Of a stretch of DNA of 64,000 nucleotides, positions 19,895 through 30,072 are shown in pieces (the first letter of the stretch is position 1; each line of letters begins with the position of its first letter). Made by a program: the position numbers and the translations under genes. The stretch comes from Chrysogorgia sp. JL179-B06 (Eukaryota; Cnidaria; Anthozoa; Scleralcyonacea; Chrysogorgiidae): the NCBI GenBank assembly GCA_035772405.1, contig JAYKKM010000209.1:992001-1056000 (forward strand), given 5' to 3'. A model generated the notes under the pieces. That model searched no databases, was not told the origin of the DNA, and saw only the letters and a program-made list of their open reading frames with translations.

Positions 19895-22730
19895 GATAGT
19901 ATTCAATATCTGGTAAAAATCGTAGACGACAACGACCAGGAACGTGTTTAAAAAGCCACCTACAATATCAACTCGTAGTGTTGTTTACTGTTGTAGTCTT
20001 CCTCGTGTCCTCGTTATGACGTCACAGATAAAAACATGGCGGCTTAAAAATTTCTTATGCAGTTACTAGCTTTAGACGGCTTTAGACGGCAAGTTTAACA
20101 ACTTCTGTTGCTCAGATAAGTGTCATATATACATCAAAATGATCGCAAAAGACTGAATATTTCAATAAAGTAATAAAACGGGCATCCAAAATTTGGCTGC
20201 ATTGGCACTTTAATTATATTTATCCACCATTGGTCTGTTCTTCCAGGTTGTATCCAACAACGTCGCTTTCTTCGTCTGAGTCTTCGCTCTCTTGCCAACT
20301 TCATTTTTCGCAAATTATAATTTCGCTTACTTTGAATCCATGCATTTATCGTATGATTCCTTTTCTCCTCGTAAATCTTCCACAAAATAATAAGTCCATG
20401 CAGCTGCATTACCAATATTATAAAAACTGCAATTTCCATAGTTATCAAACCAAACATCGGTATTAATATATTCATTTTACGCGCCATTTTGAATTCAAAC
20501 TTTCCCGCGATGAGCCAGACCGGGTACCCGGGCCAGCCCGCCTCATGTAAATGCAAAAGAAAATCATCCCGGTTAAGCGGACTAGCCCGGGCCCGGGCTG
20601 GCTCGCCTCCATGTAAACACCCCCTAAAGAGCCTAAAAGACACGGCAAATGGGTTAAATTTGTTCGAAAACATCGACCGGGATGGAATCCTTCGGAGACG
20701 TCCATATTATGCGGCAGCCATTTCGAAGATTCCTGTTTCGAACAGAATAGAAATATTTCAGCTTCACTTGGTATAAAGACAAGGTTAAAGCGTGGTGCAA
20801 TACTAACACTGGACAACGCAAACAAAGTCATGCAGATCGAGAAATCACTTTCAAATCGGCAACGTAGAAAGGTGAGAATTAAAATTTAAATAACTGAATA
20901 TATAAATAAATTATATGTCTGGTTTACAGTAAACATGCTTGGGATTGCTGTTGTCATGAATTGTGTTGTTTTGTTTTAGACTATTTGTGATATCTCTGTA
21001 CCAGTAGGAGAAGGAAATACAGTCTCTAAAAAAATAGTGATGTATCTGAAAACACGCAGGAGCCATATTTGCCAAATGAGCCTGAGTGCCATGGCTGTAC
21101 AAAATTAAAGGCGAAAGTTGTAAAGCTGCAGAAGGAAGTCAGCTACCTGAAGAAGAGACGACAGGTTAGAAACACTTTTCCAAAATATATTATAGACCCC
21201 TTGCTTTGTTTACATTTTGCTGCATATTTTGGTGGCAGGTAAATTTTCGATTATACAATACATTATGTTCTGCATTGTTTAATCTACAATGCAGAACATA
21301 ATAACAAAACTCTTTTGAGAGGTTATGGACGTTCGATTTTAACAGTAATCCCACCCTCTAAAGTTGATGTCTCCCGGTTGATAATATAAAACATACTAGA
21401 TTTAACAACATATAAAGCAGCTAAAACTGGATGCTTCATATGCACATGCAAATCCAGAAAGTGCTTCTTTTATAGAAGATTAGTAGCCAAATTGTTTGTA
21501 ACATAAACTACAGTTATGTTTGTTATTTTCAGAATGTTGAAAATGATGAAGACGAAACTGATGTTTCAGACACTGAAGTTTGTAGTGATACAATGACAGT
21601 TGATACTCTTGATTACTTGGAAGAAACAGATGTTTCGGATGATGATGATGTTGACTGGGAGATCAATTTGGAAGATGATGTCGATTCTTCAGCAAGTGAT
21701 AACGAGAACAACACTGTGCCTAAAAATCTTGTGAGGTAAATATCCAACTACACCTGATGGCTGGGTTGTCTATAATTTAAGTATGTTTGAAATCAACCAA
21801 AAACTAAATTCCAATTGTATAAAAATATACTTGTCACTCGTGATTGGTAATACAGAATATTCCTGCAGTATTCATCAAAATTCAATATTGATAATATCAA
21901 TGAGATGAGAATTTATTTAAAAATACATTTTTTGTAGGGTTGCAGAAGGAACAAAACCTGGTGATGAGCCTAAATATGTGATCTTCTACAATATGTTGGT
22001 AGCCATATTCCAGCTTTTTTGTTTTCATTGCAAATGGGACAAACCTTCAGGTGGAAGTACACCGAATAGGGACAATGGCAAGTGTAACCCAAAAATGTAA
22101 CCATTGTGGGAAACTTTACCATTGGAAAAGCCAGCCGTCAATGTTTACAAAGCATCCTGCTGGAAATATAATGTTGAGCGTTGGCATAATGGCATCAGGA
22201 GCAAAGATTAGCCAAACTTTACTAATGTTTAAGCATATGGGACTCTCTGCTATTTCACCTCTAACGTACTTTTATCACCAGAGGAGGTTTCATTTTCCTT
22301 CACTGTTGCGTCATTGGGAAACTTACCAGGCCTCTCTTCTTGGTGAACTAAAAGAGGTTGAGAAACCGGAGTGGTCAGGCGATGGTCGTTTTGATTCAAT
22401 GGGCAATAGCGCAAAGTATGGTGTTTATACCATGTACTCCAACTCCATATCTAAACTTGTTCATTTTGAACTCTTTCAGGTACAATTCAGTACTAGTTTA
22501 GAAATTTTATAATAATAATACCATGATCACCTTGGTGTCTTTTGACCTCGGCTCACCTGGTGATTTAATAATTAAAAATATCCTTCCAAGATTTCTAATT
22601 TCTCCCTCATTAAAATGCATGAGCCACGTCAGAACGTTTTTATTCCCAAAAGAGTTTTATACAATGAAAATATACACCATGTATGTAATTATGTAGGTAA
22701 TCCATTCATGGTATTACAAACTAATACAGC

Positions 22731-22880
22731 AATACCATGACATGTCAAGAAATTAGTTATTAAATGTCCCTGCAAGCCTCGGGAGGTTTGTGAAAGTCCC
22801 TCGGGCCCTTGTGACATTCACAAACCTCTCTTGGCTTGAAGGGAGATTTAATCACTAATTCCCAGACATGTCATGGTATT
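22731..22880. mobile_element. Foldback MITE
   Basis: This 150-bp near-palindrome has arms starting AATACCATGACATGTC and ending GACATGTCATGGTATT, with inner arms around GGGAGGTTTGTGAA and TTCACAAACCTC. It has no coding. The surrounding 22500-23240 shows no gene. Confidence 0.7.
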
Positions 22881-23249
22881 ACTTATAATAATTTTCCTTT
22901 TTATCAAGGAATTAACTCAAAGTATTCCATAAAAAACCTTCATTTCCAAGAAATGTGACTTTTGTAGAACTGGGCATACCTGTACCTGGGTTGTATGGGC
23001 TGTATGATTAACCCCCTTAACTTATTAAGCCACAATCACTCTACAGTACTTTATTCTTTTACTCTGTAATGTCAGATTATTTTACTTGTGAGAGTTCTGT
23101 GCTTTATGTAATGTCTTAATCAATGCCCAAAGATCACACAGCACTCCACACTGCTGAACTAAGCCATAAAATAAGAAAATAGTCATAGCCTCTACATAAA
23201 GCATAACATATTTATAAAAACAATACTTAGCTTACGGCAAAAGAACCCG

Positions 23250-23793
23250 TTATAGCAAAGACAACATATGTAAAGATTTTATTATTGCACCCCTGTAGCT
23301 CTTATATAGCAGAAATTGGCCTAGACGATTGTAATGTACGCCATCGGGCATAACTGGTGACACAGAAGGATTACAAAACCATCTGTGTGACCAGCAAAAC
23401 ACGTTAGGGAAATGTTCCAGAACGACCTTAACGTACTGGTTAAGAATTGTTGCTTTTGCATTAAAGCCTGGGTTCTTATCCCGAGGGGTAACATGGCACA
23501 CTCCTACAACACGCACTGTGTTTAACTGTAACAACTCGCATACTAATTCTTCGATTTTAGACCCAATAACTTCAGGCCTTGCCGAGGAATATCGTTGGTA
23601 CCAATCTCAAGGATAACTACTTCGTGTGAGAGTTTAGATACTGCGCACATATCATAAATTTTCAATTTCGAAACCGTACGGCTACCCTGAAGATGAAAAT
23701 CCTCGGCAGCACGAGCATCGAAGTTCGACATTAAATCTGTTTTTAGCCTCCGAACGAAAGAATGCCCCAAAATTAAAACTTTAGTTTGTGCCA
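23250..23793 (-). pseudogene. SGNH-hydrolase-like gene, frameshifted
   Basis: The ATG near 23793 starts MAQTKVLILGHSFVRRLKTD, the GxSxxxR block I of SGNH esterases. Block III follows as EVVILEIGTNDI. After a one-base frame change near 23575 the frame continues with VCHVTPRD, FNAKATILNQYV and the C-terminal DGVHYNRLGQFLLYKSYRGAI, which supplies the D-x-x-H pair. All catalytic blocks are present; only the frame is broken. Such genes in cnidarians often sit in retroelements, so it may be the ORF1-like part of one; host origin is also possible. Confidence 0.65.
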
Positions 23794-24099
23794 TTGAAGA
23801 TACGTTTGCTGTTATAATAATTTTCCACAAGGAAAACGACAATAAGAGTACCAATTTTTCAAATAATAATAACTGATACGAACGTCTTACCTGAAAAAAG
23901 CAATTACACGTCTTCACTCGGTGGCAACGAAAGTTGAATGATTTTGTAGAGTTTGCTGTTGTCAATTTAATACCAGGCAAAATCTGTTAATATCTCAAGG
24001 TGTGACGTGCAGTATGCATTGGTTGCATTCTTTCCCTAATGCCTCCTTGACAATGTCGAGAGGACTAGATTAAGATTAAAGGATAACCATCTAAGACGG

Positions 24100-25344
24100 A
24101 ATGCATAAAATCCCTATTCACTTGCAAATATTTCATATATTTTTAATCTATTTAGTTTAAATTTTTTCTTGTAAAACTTTTTAATTTTTTATGAGGACCC
24201 TGATGAAAAACACCTTTGGTGATTCAGGTTTCCTGATTAAAGATAATTTTTCATTCATTGGACGCTGTTACGCCTCAGCATCCTGAAAGCGTACAGGCGC
24301 TTGCTTGCCTTGGAACATATATAGCCAATATGTGTATCCATTTGAGATCTAAAGACAAATACATGCCCAAATACTTTATACTATGCACCACCTTAAGAGG
24401 TTGGTTGTTGATCGACAGTGGTTCGAGTGAAGGTTGATTCTTCAGAAATGACATGGTGAATTCCTTTGTTTTTTTAACATTCAGCTTCATATTGTTGGCA
24501 GTTGACCATTGAGTAATGTTATTTATTTCTTCATGTAAAGTAGATGAAACCATACCTTTCGTTAGTACTACCTCGAAGACAGTACAGTCGTCAACGTACT
24601 TATACATTGGCAACTCCGTAGATAGATCGTTACCATTACAAGAAATAATAGAGGTCCCAATTTAGTCCCTTGAGGTACCCCAGCGTTGATTCTCTTCCAA
24701 TTTGATTTGCAGGCTCTCAATTTAACGCGTTGTTGTCTATTTTGAAGAAAATTGGCACACCAATTTAGGAGTACAGGATTGAGTAATCGAAGTTTGTACA
24801 TCAGGATGTTGTGATCGATTCTGTCGAAAGCTTTGGAAAAATCTATTAGACAGGATCGAATCAATGTTTTAGGTGTTTCTAAAGCAGAAAGCCAGTGGTG
24901 GACAAGAGCATGGGTGCTGGAGGACTTATTTACACAACGGAATTGGAAAGGGTCAATGTTTGGCATTACGATAGAGGCCAACCAGTTGAACACACAACTT
25001 TCCAGGGCTTTACTTAACACAGCAGTTGGGGATATTGGTCGAAGGTCGGTGTCAATAGACCGTGGCTGGGAGATCTTTCCTAAGGGCAGCATGTCCGCAC
25101 ATTTCCATAACGAGGGAACATAATCTTCTCTAACAGAGGAGTTAAAAATAGAGCACACACGGCTGCTAATAACCGGTGCATATATCTTCAACAGCCAATT
25201 AGGAATCTCATCAGGGCCAATTGACTTGCGCTCTTGGATCGCAGCTAGAGCGCGTTCTACAGCTTCCGGAGTAATGGTATACTCGTCAGGAAAATGTGTA
25301 ATTGGAATAGGAGTAAAATCGAGCTGTGGGATGTCCTCTGCCAC
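24100..25344 (-). pseudogene. Non-LTR retrotransposon reverse transcriptase remnant
   Basis: The minus-strand frame 25344-24568 has the RT domain: RKSIGPDEIPNWLLKIYAP, LPLGKISQPRSIDTDLRPIS, CLIDFSKAFDRIDHNILMYK, INAGVPQGTKLGPLLFLV. After a frame change it continues at 24613-24275 (YKYVDDCTVFEV, NNMKLNVKKTKEF, IKYLGMYLSLDLKW), so the YVDD active site is in the second frame. A 3-prime untranslated stretch runs to about 24100. Upstream endonuclease is absent (5-prime truncation). Confidence 0.85.
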
Positions 25345-25399
25345 TCAATCGGCCAAAAGACTCGTTGAAATTCTTCACATGGGTGAATTGATTTGATAT

Positions 25400-27118
25400 T
25401 GATTTGACACTTAAGAGCAGACCTGCCAAAACTCATGGTTTTGATCACGGTCTCACGATTCTCTACTCACGGTAAAAGCAAGAACCTAAAAGGTTAAAAA
25501 TCTCACAATTTTAAATTATATTAAATCCTCATCCTTTATTGGTGTGATTTCAATATTTGACGAGTTAACTGAACGATAAATATACAGACACCATTTTGAA
25601 GTTATTCGCATGCTCATAAAATGTTTCTGAACGAGAGGAACGCCCAGGCTTTGGGTACGAGATTATGCACCCATGTGGAGTATTTCAACATGGCGTCTGA
25701 TATTGATAATGACGATCAGCAAAACCTCAAAAACAACAAAAAATCTTTATATCTTGTATTATACTATTTGTTAAAACCTTGGTGTTACATGGAAAAAATA
25801 CAAAATATATCGTTGCACTTTTCTCACTATTTTTTGGGAGAAAAAAAATTGGATCTCAATGTTTTTGCTTTGGATGGATGGGTTGGCAGATCTGTAAGAG
25901 TGTTCCAGTATTTCTTTCTATATTCATTTAATTGGCATGCTAAAGAGTCTGTAGCACTCACACAATTTGGTGGGGCATCATCTTTAGAATTCATCGCTTT
26001 ATAGCTAGCAATTTCTTCAGTATTAATGGGCTTATCGGGACTGATGTTGATTCTCTCTAGAACAATATCACAATCAGGATCTGAACACTCAAGTGGTGAA
26101 TGTAAAGCTTCAGTGATTTCCCTCTGAGTTCTCAAATTGCCATTGGATATCATTTTGTTTATCATGAATCTTCTTTAACTGATCCTTAACCGTATCAATA
26201 GTGACAGAATTCGACTGTATTGCCTTCTCAAATAGTGACAGAATTCGACTGTATTGCCTTCTCAGTAGCGCAACAATATCTAGTTTTCAAGCTTCAACAT
26301 CTGGAATAAATTCGCTGCATCGATATGAACTTCGCCGTCAAGGTCGATGACCGGCGCTGTCTCTCGCTTTACATTTTCGTTATTTGTAAAACCACAAATG
26401 ATCTGACAAAACGTCTGAGATCATCCACATCATCCCCATGAAAATTCAAAACTTTATTGTTCTTCCGCCATGAAATAGAAGAGTGGCCAATACTAAAGAC
26501 CTAAATGCCATCAAGATTTAAACTTTCGCTTACGAATCGTTCCAACCACATACGATCTTTTGTCCAACAAAGCCCCAAACCAAAACTTGCAGTAGAAATA
26601 AACTCCTCACTGTTGGCTGTTAATTTAGAAGATGACTTAGTGTCCAAGAGACCTAGATATTTTATGGAGAGAATTATCTTCAAAGCATTGATTTCCGTGA
26701 CTTTCCGCCATTTTTACTTATGGAGCTATGGTTATCGATGCAGACAGGTAAATTTTGTGTTTCCATATCGTTGACTGGTCGCCAATCAGTCGGCGACTGT
26801 TGTGAAAGTTGAACTCTGTTCAACTTTCCCAACTGTGGTTTGCATCTTTAGTATCAGGACCTTGATTTGCCCAGAAACGCGAACATGTGTCAAATTCAGA
26901 ATTTCCATGACATTCTGCATGTCAGAATTTCTACTCCTGGTATTTCATGATACTCCATGTATATCGCTGTGGCATTTCCAATCCACGGTGTGCCAGCGAT
27001 CTCCTGGTAGGCCTACATCTAGTGAAATGCTTTATTTCATGCAGTGTATGGTATTGAATAGTGCAATTACTTACGAGAATGAACATCTTTTTGGAGCATA
27101 CATAAGTCTATGACTATG
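25400..27118. other. Stretch with no recognised gene
   Basis: Open frames at 25621-26004 (plus), 26165-25827 (minus) and 26505-26774 (plus) are readable, but I recognise none. A 35-bp unit (AGTGACAGAATTCGACTGTA...) is tandemly doubled at about 26200-26268. Some of this may be an old element. Confidence 0.4.
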
Positions 27119-27124
27119 ATAAGA
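27119..27124. repeat. Polinton target-site duplication, left copy
   Basis: ATAAGA immediately precedes the left terminus; the identical ATAAGA follows the right terminus at 45700-45705. Six bp is the standard Polinton duplication. Confidence 0.95.
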
Positions 27125-27292
27125 AGTAGTATAGCAAGTAGGGCTGCGAGCCCAATCGACTTCAAACGTGAATATAAACACCAAAACATCACCAAATTTG
27201 CCAAATCACGATTCGACAAATTTGACGATGTTTTGGTGTTTATATTCACGTTTGACGTCGAATAAGCTCGCAGCCCTACTTGCTATACTACT
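27125..27292. repeat. 168-bp palindrome at the very left end
   Basis: The first ~80 bp (AGTAGTATAGCAAGTAGGGC...) recur inverted at the inner side and finish with GCCCTACTTGCTATACTACT at 27292. The arms also share CGTGAATATAAACACCAAAA. Each TIR could therefore fold on itself. Confidence 0.93.
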
Positions 27293-27894
27293 ACAGCGAT
27301 CGTTAGTCAATCTAGACACCCTTCGCACGTTTTCTACTAAATTGATGTCAAACACACGCGAGACTAGCGAAACAATACCAAGTTTATACTAAATTTGACA
27401 CCATTTCGGCCACATTTAAAAAATAGAAAGTGTCGTTTCAAAATTCTCACAAATTACATTTAGGAAAAAATAGAGTGTCATTTCAACATTTTCGCGTGTT
27501 AAAAAAAATAAAATGTGGTACGAGCCCACTCTCACATATTAAAAAATAGAGAGTGCCGTTTCAACATTTTCATAAATTTGTCAAATCACATTTAAAAAAT
27601 AGTCGTTTCAACATTTTCACAAATTTGTCAAATCACATTTAAAAAATAATCGTTTCAACATTTTCACAAATTTGTCAAATCACATTTAAAAAATAGAGAG
27701 TGTCGTTTCAACATTTTCACAAATTTGTCAAATTACATTTAGGAAAATAGTCGTTTAAACATTTTTACAAATTTATGTATCGTAAAAGTGTCTCACGCGT
27801 GATAAAGTTGCCACCTGTTATGCAAATTAGGTTATTGCCACCTGTTAATAATAGATTAGTCCGTTTGTTCACTATTTTCAGTGTTTGTCGCCTC
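27125..27894. repeat. Polinton left terminal inverted repeat
   Basis: About 770 bp match, as the reverse complement, the segment 44924-45699, with a few small indels. The inner end covers the last dozen codons of the polymerase gene. Subterminal units of roughly 50 bp (TCGTTTCAACATTTTCACAA, ATTTGTCAAATCACATTT) repeat at about 27540-27740. Confidence 0.93.
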
Positions 27895-30072
27895 ACCTCT
27901 CACTTCAATGTTTTTGTGACCATACGCGTAGGAGTCAATACCATTTTCTAAAAGGTATCGTTTATCATCAAAACAGGATAGCGATACTTTATTAATTTCA
28001 TAACTACCGAGCTGATGTTTGGCACTTCTAATGGTCTTCATTGTGTGCCGCAATTGTTTCTGCTCAAGTAACACACTTTTATAATCTTCGTGTCTGATCA
28101 CTTTTTTAATTATATTCTTTCTAATACCTTTAGCGGTTTTCCCGCCGCCTCCACCCTCTTTCAAATAGCTGTACATTTTACTGCGCAACCCGACGAACTC
28201 AACAATTGGCGTTCCAGCGCACTCGTCCTTCATCTTCCCAATAACTTTCTTATTCTCTCTAAAAAAGAATGGACTGTCTGCAGGATAGTCGCTATTGTCG
28301 AACTTTTCGCACTCCATCATAAAGTCGGAATAAACGTCGTCAGTTTTGATTGAGTACAACAGACTGTCAGTGTCAGTGAAGTGCAATCTACAGGTGTCGC
28401 TAGAGTACTTTTTCATAATATAATTGTAGTGAAAATTGTACATCAGCGTTTTACTCAAGTCTAGTATGCACATACCCACATATGCAGGTCTATTTAGTGT
28501 CAGCGTTTCTTTAACCTTATGGACAGCGACTAAGTTCTCGCTAAATATTTTGCAAGACACAAACGTCGGCTTCGAGACAAGCTTTTCTAATTTCTCCGCA
28601 GTGGTCACTAATCTTACGTCCACACGCTTCCTCAAGTTTTCCATCGTTTTTCCGAACACACTGTTGTTCATCAACTTGAAGAAGTCCTTCTCAAAAGCGT
28701 TCTTAGCCGCAGTTCTTTTGACTGTGTTAAAGTCGATGTACTTACCTAGCCACTTGGACTGGTCAAACTGCAGGACCCTGTGAATCTTATTGATTTTTAA
28801 TCCAAGATCCATGTACAACTGCAGATTTCCGTAGTGACACACATACTTTTTTTTGTCCATCAAATTAGTCACCAGCTTCTTCACACCACCAACACTCACG
28901 TTAAACTTATTTTTGATTTTCGTGCAGTACTCCGACAACATGTCAACGGTTATCTCCATCTTCTCGGGAGCCAACGGGTAATCGTTGTGTAGGTCGTGCA
29001 AATGGGCTGGGTACTCCAAGTCGACTTCGAGCAGTAAACCTTTTTTACTATTGTTGTGATAGTCGTGCAGATTAACTTTTTCTATTTCTTTCTCAGTCAA
29101 CCACTTGAAGCCGCCCGTAGGTAGACTTCGACTCATTGCCCATCCGTACAAGTTGTTGGCGTCAAGGTACATCAAATACTTCGACTCTTGCTCTTTGTCA
29201 TACCCCTCCATGTACTTATTATTCGCCACGCCATGTCTGTTGCATATGTAGCTCACACCACCACGCATACCTAATTCTACGAACTGGAACATGTCAATGT
29301 CGGACAATAATTCGAGTTCCACTCCAGTCATCTTTAACATAGCATCCCAAGCCAATCCGGGTGATGTGAAATAATGGCAAGGGTCTAATTTATACTCGCG
29401 ATGGCATGTCTCTCTAAAGTTCTCAAAAACGTCAGCAAGTAAGAGCACATCGCTTTTCAAATACAGGTCGTGATACTCACCCATATTTTTAACGTCGAAG
29501 TAGTCCCACACATCGATGGCACGCTCGTGCATTTCTTCCGCAATGTGCTCGTCGTTCAGAACGCTGTAGAAATCTTTTTTGGAGGGTAGCTCGCACTCAT
29601 CGAATTTTTCAAAGGAGTCCATATAATCATAAGGGTAGACCCCCTTTCTTGTCATGAGTGCCAACCCCTCATCACGAAACACTTCTGATGTGTATTTGAA
29701 AGCGTCCCTTGGTAGGTTCTTCACCAAGTTGTCTAGACCACTACTCATGAACTGAAAGCTGTCCAAGAACACCAAGTTTTTTCCAAGCATGAACGCCATG
29801 TACTTCTCCATGTTGTTCGGTATCACATTTATGTCTTGACCAAACTTGCCAATTTCCTGCATAATGAAATGACTATCGTAGCCGCGTAAGTTATGAAAGA
29901 TCACAGGAATTTTGTCAGTCAACTTAAAGTTCACTTTACACTGACGATGCGCAGACCCTCTGTACTTACCTGACATGTGACAGTGGTCTCTCACTCTAAC
30001 GTCAGCGCTAGTGTACTCAACACTACAAATAGATGTCTTTTTACTCAGATGTCTTTTTACAATATTCAACAA
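27856..30072 (-). CDS. polB: Polinton DNA polymerase B, C-terminal part (exo II, exo III and polymerase domain)
   Basis: This is a protein-primed family-B replicative polymerase. Visible motifs in order: exonuclease II FHNLRGYDSHF (about residue 59), exonuclease III YLKSDVLLLADVF (about 204), motif A DANNLYGW (about 304), motif B MNNSVFGKTMEN (about 472) and motif C DTDSLLY (about 572). A DHCHMSGKYRGSAH zinc-like segment lies near its start. The frame begins in an overlap with the N-terminal half, which is in another phase. A 14-bp direct repeat (30031-30044 and 30047-30060) marks a 16-bp duplication that explains the shift. The last dozen codons (ending NSEQTD) lie in the left TIR. All polymerase residues look intact. 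Confidence 0.93.
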   Translation of the reverse strand: MLNIVKRHLSKKTSICSVEYTSADVRVRDHCHMSGKYRGSAHRQCKVNFKLTDKIPVIFHNLRGYDSHFIMQEIGKFGQDINVIPNNMEKYMAFMLGKNLVFLDSFQFMSSGLDNLVKNLPRDAFKYTSEVFRDEGLALMTRKGVYPYDYMDSFEKFDECELPSKKDFYSVLNDEHIAEEMHERAIDVWDYFDVKNMGEYHDLYLKSDVLLLADVFENFRETCHREYKLDPCHYFTSPGLAWDAMLKMTGVELELLSDIDMFQFVELGMRGGVSYICNRHGVANNKYMEGYDKEQESKYLMYLDANNLYGWAMSRSLPTGGFKWLTEKEIEKVNLHDYHNNSKKGLLLEVDLEYPAHLHDLHNDYPLAPEKMEITVDMLSEYCTKIKNKFNVSVGGVKKLVTNLMDKKKYVCHYGNLQLYMDLGLKINKIHRVLQFDQSKWLGKYIDFNTVKRTAAKNAFEKDFFKLMNNSVFGKTMENLRKRVDVRLVTTAEKLEKLVSKPTFVSCKIFSENLVAVHKVKETLTLNRPAYVGMCILDLSKTLMYNFHYNYIMKKYSSDTCRLHFTDTDSLLYSIKTDDVYSDFMMECEKFDNSDYPADSPFFFRENKKVIGKMKDECAGTPIVEFVGLRSKMYSYLKEGGGGGKTAKGIRKNIIKKVIRHEDYKSVLLEQKQLRHTMKTIRSAKHQLGSYEINKVSLSCFDDKRYLLENGIDSYAYGHKNIEVRGEATNTENSEQTD

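Larger units (their letters stand above)
17020..20209. mobile_element. Kolobok element B, inserted in the Harbinger transposase
   Basis: TTAA at 17016-17019 and 20210-20213 flanks termini AGTGCTTATGCAGCCAAATT and, at the right, the complement of AGTGCCAATGCAGCCAAATT. Removing the element and one TTAA restores the reading of the Harbinger transposase exon, so the boundaries are exact. It carries a THAP exon on plus (17249-17623) and a P2X7-cytoplasmic-domain-like gene on minus (18895-19894). The rest of the transposase is missing. Confidence 0.9.
15968..20487 (-). pseudogene. Harbinger DDE transposase (HARBI1-like), split by Kolobok B
   Basis: The start is the ATG at 20485-20487 (MARKMNILIPMFG). 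The N-terminal part has a hydrophobic stretch and a basic region (RRLRRRKRRCWIQPGRTDQWW). At 20213 it is cut by Kolobok B and resumes at 17015 in frame (APKECWHKNFRMS). Small frame changes follow near 16975 and 16860. The catalytic part (16828-15968) shows FGCIDGTHIPI, YFCYKGFYSLSVQAVC, WPGSVHDAKVF, LIGDPAYPLTPF and ECPFGRLKSRWGFL, matching the DDE_Tnp_4 pattern D, D, E. The insertion plus indels make it inactive. Confidence 0.88.
13783..20624. mobile_element. PIF/Harbinger transposon (split by Kolobok B)
   Basis: The termini are GGGGGTGTTTACATGGAG... and the complement ending in CTCCATGTAAACACCCCC. The target duplication is TAA at 13780-13782 and 20625-20627, the 3-bp TWA type used by Harbingers. 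It carries the two usual genes: a Myb/SANT-like protein on plus (14011-15111) and a DDE transposase on minus (15968-20487). Without the inner Kolobok it would be about 3.65 kb. Confidence 0.93.
13444..22479 (+). mobile_element. Kolobok element A (left end and transposase exons; right end not found)
   Basis: The left end follows a TTAA at 13440-13443 with AGTGTTTATGCAACGACATT, closely matching the left end of the second Kolobok (17020). A THAP-type transposase gene follows. The copy is split by the Harbinger at 13783-20624. I could not find the matching right terminus before about 25600, so the 3-prime part may be lost or diverged. Kolobok assignment rests on TTAA, THAP and the transposase motif GDGRFDSMGNSAKYG. 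Confidence 0.65.
13652..22479 (+). pseudogene. Kolobok-type THAP transposase, split by a Harbinger insertion
   Basis: Exon 1 starts at ATG 13652 and holds the first half of a THAP zinc finger (YCVAGGPNNVSC). It stops at 13782 where the Harbinger begins and resumes in frame at 20628 (FVRKHRPGWNP, LCGSHFEDS), supplying the second Cys/His pair, to a donor near 20871. Exon 2 (20980-21164) has a coiled coil with CHGCTKLKAKVVKLQ. Exon 3 (21533-21735) is acidic. Exon 4 (21938-22479) holds CNHCGKLYHWKSQPSMF, MASGAKISQTLLMFKHMGLS and GDGRFDSMGNSAKYGVYTM, the Kolobok-like catalytic start. A frame change near 22048 and the insertion make it non-functional. Later exons are not seen. Confidence 0.75.

Noticed and set aside
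20134..20673. Single 179-residue protein on minus
   Set aside because: Its first third is read through the Harbinger terminus and host-side sequence; the transposase starts at the ATG at 20487.
27168..27392. Open frame in the left TIR, with an identical copy in the right TIR (45656-45432)
   Set aside because: It lies in the terminal palindrome and subterminal repeat, has no family signature, and is explained by repeat symmetry.
30031..30072. Programmed ribosomal frameshift in polB
   Set aside because: A fresh direct duplication accounts for the phase change; no slippery heptamer or pseudoknot evident.
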